Assembly (NCBI GenBank): GCA_903643055.1
Contig: CAHJWV010000640.1
Span: 1-5,492, forward strand
Direction of reading: 5' to 3'
Origin: Burkholderiales bacterium
Lineage (GTDB): Bacteria; Pseudomonadota; Gammaproteobacteria; Burkholderiales; Burkholderiaceae
DNA: 5,492 nt
A program made the position numbers and the translations under genes. The notes beneath the pieces are model-generated. The model was given only the letters and a program-made list of their open reading frames with translations. It was not told the origin of the DNA and searched no databases. Below, piece after piece: positions 1 through 4,422 of this stretch (position 1 is the stretch's first letter; each line of letters begins with the position of its first letter).

Positions 1-231
1 TGGGAGCGTGCCGTGGCCGCGACCGGCTTGCCGATCCACCGCCTGCCCAGTGGCGCAGGACATGACGCAATGAAGCTGCATGAACGGATGCCGCAGGCGA
101 TGCTGTTCGTGCGCGGCGGCAATTCCGGCATCAGCCACAACCCGCTGGAGAGCATCACCAACGACGATGCCGCGCTGTGCGTCGAAGCCTTCCAGCACCT
201 GCTGAACCAACTCGCCCAAGAATCGCCATGA
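1..231 (+). CDS. Zn-dependent amidohydrolase, hydantoinase/carbamoylase (M20) family, C-terminal 76 residues (5'-truncated)
   Basis: Only the C-terminal end is present; the reading frame is open from the first base, so the gene begins upstream of the window. Visible motifs are the SGAGHDA stretch near residue 18 and the FVRGGNSGISHNPLE stretch near residue 38. Both are typical of N-carbamoyl-L-amino-acid hydrolases, beta-ureidopropionases and allantoate amidohydrolases. In this family the GxSH histidine is a metal ligand at the di-metal centre, and the HDA region helps bind substrate. The family hydrolyses carbamoyl or ureido groups, releasing ammonia and CO2, in the cytoplasm. The substrate of this copy cannot be told from the fragment, so no gene symbol is given. 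Its stop codon (229-231) overlaps the ATG of the next hydrolase gene, so the two are very probably co-transcribed and translationally coupled. Confidence 0.88.
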   Translation, partial: WERAVAATGLPIHRLPSGAGHDAMKLHERMPQAMLFVRGGNSGISHNPLESITNDDAALCVEAFQHLLNQLAQESP

Positions 232-1466
232 GCACTGCCTACACCCAACTCGACGCCTGGATCGACGCCCATTTCGATGACGAAGTACGCTTCCTGCAAG
301 CGCTGGTGCAGGTACCGACCGACACGCCGCCCGGCCACAACGCGCCGCATGCCGAGCGCACCGCCGAGTTGTTGCAGGGCTTCGGCTTCGAGGCCGAAAA
401 ACATGCGGTGCCGAAGGCCGATGTCGAGGCTTACGGCCTGCAATCACTGACCAACCTGATCGTGCGGCGGCACTATGGCGAGGCCGGCCCGGTGATCGCG
501 CTGAATGCGCATGGCGATGTGGTACCGCCCGGCGAAGGCTGGACCCACGGGCCTTACAGCGGCGAGGTGGACGGCGGCAAGCTGTATGGCCGCGCCTCGG
601 CGGTCAGCAAAAGCGACTTCGCAACCTACACCTTTGCCGTGCGCGCACTCGAATCACTCGGGCTGGCCTTGAATGGCGGCATCGAACTGCACTTCACTTA
701 TGACGAAGAATTCGGTGGCGAGCTCGGCCCCGGCTGGCTGCTGGCCCAAGGCCTGACGAAGCCCGATTACCTGATTGCCGCCGGCTTCAGCTATCAGGTG
801 ATCACCGCCCACAATGGCTGCTTGCAGATGGAAGTCACGGTGCACGGCAAGATGGCGCATGCCGCGATTCCGAGCACCGGCGTCGATGCGCTGCAAGGCG
901 CGGTGGCGATCTTGAACGCGCTGTATGCACAGAACACACGTTATCGCGAGGTGTGCTCGAAGGTCGAAGGCATCACCCACCCTTACCTCAATGTCGGCCG
1001 CATCGAGGGCGGCACCCACACCAACGTCGTGCCCGGCAAGGTGGTGCTGCGCCTGGACCGCCGGATGATCCCGGAAGAGAACCCGACCGAGGTCGAGGCG
1101 GAGTTGCGCCGCGTGATCGCCGACGCGGCCAAGACGCATCCTGGCATCCAGGTGGACATCAAACGATTGCTGCTGGCCCGCGCGCTGCAGCCACTGCCCG
1201 GCAACCAGCCCTTGGTCGATGCGTTGCAACGCCATGGCGAAGCGGTGTTCGGCGAGCCGATCCCGACTTCGGGCACGCCGCTGTACACCGATGTGCGGCT
1301 TTATTGCGAGCGCGGCATCCCGGCCGTGATCTACGGTGCCGGGCCGCGCACGGTGCTGGCGTCGAATGCCAAACGGGCCGATGAGCATGTGCAGCTCGAA
1401 GACCTTCGGCGTGCGACGAAGGTGGTGGCACGCGCGTTGTTCGATTTGCTGAGCTCCCACCCTTGA
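228..1466 (+). CDS. M20-family (ArgE/DapE/CPG2-like) hydrolase with a non-canonical metal site
   Basis: A 412-aa protein, full length for M20 amidohydrolases, which are cytoplasmic enzymes cleaving amide bonds in acylated or dipeptide-like substrates. The order of elements fits: HGD at 95-97, LYGR at 119-122, the catalytic-base pair DEE at 159-161, a dimerisation-domain histidine in AHAAIP (H211), GGTHTNVVPG at 261-270 in that domain, and DEH with H387 as the final ligand. Two canonical ligands are not in place. The bridging Asp position is V126, with an Asp (D130) four residues later, and the usual GEPT ligand is replaced by Gly near 186. The ATG at 228 is chosen because it overlaps the upstream stop as ATGA and gives the expected N-terminus; the Shine-Dalgarno is weak (AAGAA, 219-223), consistent with translational coupling. 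The pairing with a carbamoylase-type enzyme suggests consecutive steps in degrading a nitrogenous compound (inference). The substrate is unknown. Confidence 0.9.
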   Translation: MSTAYTQLDAWIDAHFDDEVRFLQALVQVPTDTPPGHNAPHAERTAELLQGFGFEAEKHAVPKADVEAYGLQSLTNLIVRRHYGEAGPVIALNAHGDVVPPGEGWTHGPYSGEVDGGKLYGRASAVSKSDFATYTFAVRALESLGLALNGGIELHFTYDEEFGGELGPGWLLAQGLTKPDYLIAAGFSYQVITAHNGCLQMEVTVHGKMAHAAIPSTGVDALQGAVAILNALYAQNTRYREVCSKVEGITHPYLNVGRIEGGTHTNVVPGKVVLRLDRRMIPEENPTEVEAELRRVIADAAKTHPGIQVDIKRLLLARALQPLPGNQPLVDALQRHGEAVFGEPIPTSGTPLYTDVRLYCERGIPAVIYGAGPRTVLASNAKRADEHVQLEDLRRATKVVARALFDLLSSHP

Positions 1467-1506
1467 TCACCGCAGGGCCTGCGCATGCCGCGGCTCCTGC
1501 AGCGAG

Positions 1507-1522
1507 TTGACACAGGACTTGC
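1507..1522 (+). promoter_or_regulatory. Candidate promoter element (sigma-54-like -24/-12, or sigma-70 -35)
   Basis: TGACAC, five bases, then TTGC (1508-1522) matches the sigma-54 consensus TGGCAC-N5-TTGC at all defined bases except the second G of the -24 GG doublet, and has the exact required spacing. The same stretch holds a perfect sigma-70 -35 hexamer TTGACA (1507-1512), but the best -10 at 18-bp spacing (GATGGT) matches only three of six. It lies in the 232-bp gap upstream of the aldolase-family gene. A short inverted repeat, ACCCT-TG-AGGGT (1568-1579), sits between it and the gene and could be a protein-binding site. The -24 mismatch makes the call tentative. Confidence 0.25.
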
Positions 1523-1698
1523 CATTGCAGGATGGTCCGCGCGCTGCACAAATGGCTGCGGCGCATTACCCTTGAGGGTCGCGGGCACACTGTGGCCCAA
1601 TCGGTTTGAACGGCGCAGCAACGCACCTGCCGGCTGAACGCAGTTCCGCCCGAATCAAACCTCATCACCCAACTTCATCATCCAGGAATCGCCCTGCC

Positions 1699-2481
1699 AT
1701 GGCAGACACATTCGAGCTATCCAAAGAAGAACTGGTGCGTCGTGCCCAGAAGAAAATGAACGAGACCCTCGCCGATGGCATCTGGAGCCCGAAGCAGGCT
1801 CTGGCATTGACCTGCCGCATTCTTTTTGATGCGGGGCACGACTCGGGGCTGGCCGGGCAGATCACCTGCAAAGGGCCGCAGCCGGGCACCTATTACACGC
1901 AGCAACTCGGCCTGGGCTTCGATGAGATCACGGTGTCCAACCTGTTGCTGGTTGATGAAGACCTGAAGGTGCTCGAAGGCAAAGGGATGGCGAACCCGGC
2001 CAACCGATTCCACAGCTGGGTCTACCGAGCGCGCCCGGACATCCATTGCATCGTCCACTCGCACCCGCACCATGTGGTCGCGCTGTCGATGCTGGAAACG
2101 CCGCTGGTCGTGTCGCACATGGACATGTGCCCGCTCTATGACGACTGCGCGTTCCTCGGCTCCTGGCCCGGCATCCCGGTCGGCAATGAAGAAGGCGAGA
2201 TCATCTCTGCCGCGCTGGGCGACAAGAAGACCTTGCTGCTGTCACATCATGGCCAGCTGTCGACGGGCTCGACGATCGAAGAGGCTTGCATTCTTGCCCT
2301 GTTGATCGAACGCGCGGCCAAGCTGCAGCTGGCTGCAATGAGCGCGGGCACCATCCAGCCGATCGATCCGGCGCTGGGCCGCGAAGCCCATGACTGGATC
2401 TTGACGCCCAAGCGCAACCAGACCACCTTTGCCTACTTCGCCCGCCGCGCACTGAAGCATCATGGCGATTGCCTGACCTGA
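1699..2481 (+). CDS. Class II aldolase/adducin family protein
   Basis: A 260-aa protein of the family that includes L-fuculose-phosphate aldolase, L-ribulose-5-phosphate 4-epimerase and adducin head domains; these are usually zinc-dependent, cytoplasmic and tetrameric. Visible are GLAGQITCK (50-58), the N-terminal substrate-loop region; RFHSWVYRARPD (103-114); the metal-binding HSH of HSHPHH (H120, H122); and SHHG with H183/H184 supplying the third ligand. At the FucA catalytic Glu position (E73, in SSEWRFH) this protein has Ala101 (NPANRFH). It is therefore probably not a classical sugar-phosphate aldolase, and a decarboxylase-like or other carbon-carbon lyase role is possible. The ATG at 1699 is preferred over an upstream in-frame ATG at 1606 because AGGAA (1684-1688) precedes it and the family similarity starts there. 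It lies 232 bp behind the M20 pair on the same strand, suggesting but not proving a shared pathway. A hairpin follows 33 bases after the stop. Confidence 0.9.
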   Translation: MADTFELSKEELVRRAQKKMNETLADGIWSPKQALALTCRILFDAGHDSGLAGQITCKGPQPGTYYTQQLGLGFDEITVSNLLLVDEDLKVLEGKGMANPANRFHSWVYRARPDIHCIVHSHPHHVVALSMLETPLVVSHMDMCPLYDDCAFLGSWPGIPVGNEEGEIISAALGDKKTLLLSHHGQLSTGSTIEEACILALLIERAAKLQLAAMSAGTIQPIDPALGREAHDWILTPKRNQTTFAYFARRALKHHGDCLT

Positions 2482-2506
2482 GCTTCCTGATCGGGGCTTC
2501 TTGATC
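2482..2506 (+). repeat. Short imperfect tandem repeat with an inverted repeat
   Basis: GCTTCCTGATC (2482-2492) is repeated 14 bases later as GCTTCTTGATC (2496-2506), with one mismatch. The same stretch contains an inverted repeat CTGATC/GATCAG (2487-2492 and 2503-2508) with a 10-base loop. It begins directly after the stop of the aldolase-family gene and adds to the terminator-like structure that follows. It could be a local duplication of no function. Confidence 0.45.
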
Positions 2507-2514
2507 AGAGCTTG

Positions 2515-2538
2515 GCTGCGTCGGGCGATCGACGCAGC
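2515..2538 (+). terminator. Terminator-like hairpin after the aldolase-family gene
   Basis: A perfect 9-bp stem GCTGCGTCG/CGACGCAGC encloses the 6-base loop GGCGAT, starting 33 bases after the stop codon. Only TTGCT follows it, so the uridine tract is poor. It may terminate with Rho help or simply protect the mRNA 3' end. It separates the catabolic cluster from the small gene downstream. Confidence 0.5.
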
Positions 2539-2632
2539 TTGCTCCGGCTCACTGGCCCCTCGTCGCGCCAGGTAAGCCGATGAAAGCCCCGGCAAACAAA
2601 GCGAATGCCGCAAGCCAAACCCGATATGCTGC

Positions 2633-2654
2633 GGCACACCCGTGTGGGTGCGCC
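2633..2654 (+). other. Hairpin in the upstream region of the 90-aa gene
   Basis: CACCC/GGGTG with loop GTGT is extended, after one A/C mismatch, by GGC/GCC, giving an 8-bp interrupted stem. It ends 62 bases before the next ATG. A weak -10-like TATGCT (2625-2630) just upstream would place the transcript start near this hairpin, but no matching -35 is visible. It could be a leader structure or an operator; no uridine tract follows. Confidence 0.3.
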
Positions 2655-2716
2655 CGACACGAGACCTGCGCTCGGCCACTTGGCCAGTCACGTTGCCCAC
2701 ACTTGAAAGGCCGCTT

Positions 2717-2989
2717 ATGTGGTTCCTCGTTCAAGTCGTTAAAGGCAACAAGCATTTCGAGGCCGATTCGCAAATCGGCAACCGCGTCATGATTTCCGAC
2801 ACCAGTGAGCTGGTCATCTCGGGGCGCAGCTCCGGCAGCGAAGGCTATCGGTTCGAAGCGCGCAAGGGCAACGAAAGCTTCGTCATCAAGGACTTTCCCG
2901 GCGTGTCGGTCGCCGGCAGCCTGGTGACGGAGTTTGTGGCACTGGCCGCTCAGATGGGCGCGGTGGTAGCCGGTGGTGCACCGGCTTAG
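2717..2989 (+). CDS. Small hypothetical protein (90 aa), unrecognised
   Basis: I do not recognise a family. The ATG at 2717 is chosen because GAAAGG (2705-2710) lies six bases upstream; an in-frame ATG at 2642 has no comparable site and would add low-quality sequence. The protein has no signal peptide or clear membrane helix. Residues 1-60 alternate hydrophobic and polar side chains (starting WFLVQVV), suggesting beta strands. KGN is followed by an aromatic in two places (KGNKHF at 9-14 and KGNESF at 50-55), which may mark two similar strand-turn units. Residues 62-85 are Ala/Val/Gly-rich and probably helical. It is likely a small soluble cytoplasmic protein. It stands alone between hairpins, with no informative neighbour on the same transcript. 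That it is real is supported by its ribosome site and protein-like composition; its function is unknown. Confidence 0.68.
   Translation: MWFLVQVVKGNKHFEADSQIGNRVMISDTSELVISGRSSGSEGYRFEARKGNESFVIKDFPGVSVAGSLVTEFVALAAQMGAVVAGGAPA
2968..2986 (+). other. 8-bp hairpin overlapping the 3' end of the 90-aa gene
   Basis: AGCCGGTG/CACCGGCT, a perfect 8-bp stem with loop GTG, ends on the last sense codon; the TAG stop follows at once (2987-2989). No uridine tract follows. It may protect the mRNA 3' end or slow ribosomes at the end of the gene, or may simply reflect Gly-Ala-Pro codons in a GC-rich genome. Confidence 0.4.
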
Positions 2990-3127
2990 CGCGAAACGAT
3001 CAGCACTGACCTCTCTCTCAAATTCTGATTCATAAGGGCGATCACTGGACCCAATCCTCCCCCTTGTGGATGCTGAGACATCGCTGCCGGCGCACCCTTC
3101 GTGAGCCCTGCAATCTGCCGGGTGGGT

Positions 3128-3145
3128 GCTGCGGCCTTCCGCAGC
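3128..3145 (+). other. Leader hairpin upstream of the 114-aa gene
   Basis: GCTGCGG/CCGCAGC forms a perfect 7-bp stem with loop CCTT, ending ten bases before the Shine-Dalgarno sequence AGGAG (3156-3160). Upstream bases could pair with parts of it instead: GCACCC at 3092-3097 with GGGTGC at 3124-3129, and CGCTGC at 3082-3087 with GCAGCG at 3141-3146. Mutually exclusive leader folds are therefore possible. A terminator for the preceding gene is a less likely reading, because the distance is over 130 bases and there is no T-run. Confidence 0.4.
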
Positions 3146-3167
3146 GATCTCTCACAGGAGAAGGCCC

Positions 3168-3512
3168 ATGAACCGGGTGTGCATTACTGTTCCAGAGACA
3201 GGTCAACGCGTGTGCTTCAACATCCCGCTGCTCATCAACCGGTGGTGGGTTGATCCCAACCCACCCGACCCGCTGCAGCCACGGTCCGAAATCGAACGAA
3301 CCCCGCAGCCAGAGCCCTGGATTCTGGGGGCCGACATCAAGGCCGAAGTCAGCCGGGAACTGCAAGCCCTGGCAAGCATCCATGCGCTGTCGGACCTGCT
3401 GACCGAAGGCTCGCGTGGCGTGCTTCAGCAAGCGGTTCGAAGCCAGGTCGACCGGCTTCAATTGCCGTCCGGGTTGCATGTCCACTTCGATCAGCCAAAG
3501 CGTGCCGCTTGA
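3168..3512 (+). CDS. Hypothetical protein (114 aa), unrecognised
   Basis: No family recognised. The ATG at 3168 has an excellent ribosome site, AGGAG (3156-3160), seven bases upstream, which decides the start over an in-frame ATG at 3126. The protein can be divided by eye into a short strand-like N-terminus with two cysteines (C5, C16), a Trp-Trp and proline-rich linker (residues 26-50, containing WWVDPNPPDP), an amphipathic, probably helical segment (about 55-97), and a short C-terminal strand (LHVHF, 103-107). It has no signal peptide or membrane helix, so it is probably cytoplasmic. A hairpin precedes the ribosome site and a terminator-like stem starts ten bases after the stop, so it appears to be its own transcription unit. 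Its neighbours, another orphan and a DJ-1/PfpI protein, give no functional lead. Confidence 0.68.
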   Translation: MNRVCITVPETGQRVCFNIPLLINRWWVDPNPPDPLQPRSEIERTPQPEPWILGADIKAEVSRELQALASIHALSDLLTEGSRGVLQQAVRSQVDRLQLPSGLHVHFDQPKRAA

Positions 3513-3521
3513 GCCGCGCGG

Positions 3522-3550
3522 AGGCCGCACCGCCGATCGGCAGGCGGCCT
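3522..3550 (+). terminator. Terminator-like stem after the 114-aa gene
   Basis: AGGCCGC (3522-3528) pairs perfectly with GCGGCCT (3544-3550), and the loop contains the 10-bp palindrome GCCGATCGGC (3532-3541), which can form an inner stem. It starts ten bases after the stop codon. Only TTGCTG follows, so a strong intrinsic terminator is not certain. The inner palindrome could alternatively be a protein-binding site. Confidence 0.45.
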
Positions 3551-3567
3551 TGCTGAAAGGCACCACC

Positions 3568-3590
3568 ACGTTCTGACGTTCTGTTAGAAC
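3568..3590 (+). promoter_or_regulatory. Operator-like repeat upstream of the DJ-1/PfpI gene
   Basis: Two exact head-to-tail copies of ACGTTCTG (3568-3575 and 3576-3583) run into the inverted repeat GTTCT-GTT-AGAAC (3578-3590). The combined GTTCT half-sites, two direct and one inverted, lie about 90 bases upstream of the ATG at 3681, where a regulator could act on a promoter. No regulator gene is in the window and no convincing -35/-10 pair is visible. Confidence 0.35.
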
Positions 3591-3680
3591 CTTGTGCCAT
3601 TGCGCTGCCTGCCCCTGCCGCGAGCCGGGTCAAACGCCTCGTGCCAACATGAATGCCCTGTTTCCCAAGGAGTTCATCCG

Positions 3681-4310
3681 ATGAAGAAATCGACGGTTCA
3701 TCTGTTCGTCTTCGACACGATGTCGGACTGGGAATATGGCTACGCGATTGCAGGCCTCAACAACCCGCAGTTCCAGAAGGCACCTGGCTCGTTCGAAGTC
3801 AAGACGATCTCGCTCACGGGACAGCCCGTCACCTCCATTGGCGGTTTGCGCGTATCGGCCGATCTGGCAATTGACCAGCTCAAGCCCAGTGCCAGCGCAA
3901 TGCTGGTGCTGCCAGGCGGCGCTGCGTGGGATCAGAAGCAGAACGCTGAAGCAGCTGACCTGGCGGCGGCCTTCATTGCCGCTGGAACGCCGGTGGCCGC
4001 CATCTGTGGCGCGACCGCAGGGCTCGCAAGCCGCGGCCTGCTGGACCATGTGCCGCACACCAGCAATGCCAAAGGCTATATCGCCGCCACGGGCTACGCT
4101 GGCGGCGGCCATTTCCGTGACGAACCAGCGGTGACTTCCGGGCATTTGATTACCGCTTCCGCCATGGGCGCTTTGGAGTTCGCCCAAGAGATCTTCACGA
4201 TGCTCGACCTCTATTCCGGCCCGACGCTTGCAGCGTGGTACAGCTTGTACAAGACCGGTGACGCGCGTTATTTTGGTGCGCTCATGAAGTCCGTTAGCGA
4301 AAAATCCTAG
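3681..4310 (+). CDS. DJ-1/PfpI family protein (YoaZ-like, class I glutamine-amidotransferase fold)
   Basis: A 209-aa protein, usual size for the family. The nucleophile elbow AAICGATAGLASRGLLD (106-122) places the reactive cysteine at C109. An acidic residue near the N-terminus (E18, in DTMSDWEYGYA) matches the Glu that polarises the cysteine in DJ-1-type proteins, and VLPGG (76-80) is the usual strand-turn before the elbow. HTSN (126-129) follows in the family's usual place. Members include cysteine proteases/chaperones, glyoxalase- or deglycase-like enzymes and stress proteins; lacking a synthetase partner, it should not be called a true glutamine amidotransferase. The exact activity is unknown. 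It is probably cytoplasmic, with no signal peptide. The ATG at 3681 has AAGGAG (3667-3672) eight bases upstream. It is probably monocistronic, since it is flanked by a terminator-like stem upstream and a convergent gene downstream. A palindrome about 90 bases upstream may regulate it. Confidence 0.88.
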   Translation: MKKSTVHLFVFDTMSDWEYGYAIAGLNNPQFQKAPGSFEVKTISLTGQPVTSIGGLRVSADLAIDQLKPSASAMLVLPGGAAWDQKQNAEAADLAAAFIAAGTPVAAICGATAGLASRGLLDHVPHTSNAKGYIAATGYAGGGHFRDEPAVTSGHLITASAMGALEFAQEIFTMLDLYSGPTLAAWYSLYKTGDARYFGALMKSVSEKS

Positions 4311-4314
4311 CGTT

Positions 4315-4385
4315 GGCGATGCAAGTAGATTTTTTGCAAGCCTGTCAGACAGCCTGCCTCTCCCGGCCTTGTTCAAAGCATCGCC
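4315..4385. repeat. Inverted repeat spanning the convergent intergenic region
   Basis: GGCGATGC (4315-4322) and GCATCGCC (4378-4385) are a perfect 8-bp inverted repeat separated by 55 bases, occupying most of the 112-bp gap between the converging DJ-1/PfpI and lipoprotein genes. The interior holds a T6 run (4330-4335) and two copies of TGCAAG (4320-4325, 4335-4340). It may contribute to termination in both directions, but I see no compact stem directly followed by a T-run on either strand. Confidence 0.3.
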
Positions 4386-4422
4386 CCTTCGCGCCACGCA
4401 GCCATGCTTCAAAAATCCCGCG

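Noticed and set aside
654..1460. Long open frame (268 codons) on the minus strand opposite the M20 gene
   Set aside because: It lies wholly antisense to a gene with clear family motifs; its His/Arg/Gln-rich product is typical of antisense frames in high-GC DNA.
2681..2696. Sigma-54-like TGGC...TTGC upstream of the 90-aa gene
   Set aside because: The GG and GC doublets are separated by 11 bases instead of the strictly required 10, and the -24 half deviates from TGGCAC.
2580..2792. + strand 70-codon open frame overlapping the start of the 90-aa gene
   Set aside because: No ribosome site, Ala/Cys/His/Arg-rich shadow composition, and it runs out of frame into the better-supported gene.
2515..3145. 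GCTGCG-type hairpins at 2515-2538 and 3128-3145 as copies of one repeat family (REP-like)
   Set aside because: They share only six bases in the stem; loops, stem lengths and positions relative to genes differ, so common origin is not supported.
3042..3569. Minus-strand open frame of 175 codons opposite the 114-aa gene
   Set aside because: The + strand frame has a strong Shine-Dalgarno and a more natural composition; I recognise no domain in the antisense product. Since neither matches a known family, this choice is less certain than the others.
4329..4340. T6 run as an intrinsic terminator for the DJ-1/PfpI gene
   Set aside because: No stable GC-rich stem ends directly before the T-run.
3630..4412. 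Minus-strand open frame of 260 codons opposite the DJ-1/PfpI gene
   Set aside because: Antisense to a gene with a clear nucleophile-elbow motif; Arg/Gly/Cys-rich product with no recognisable domain.
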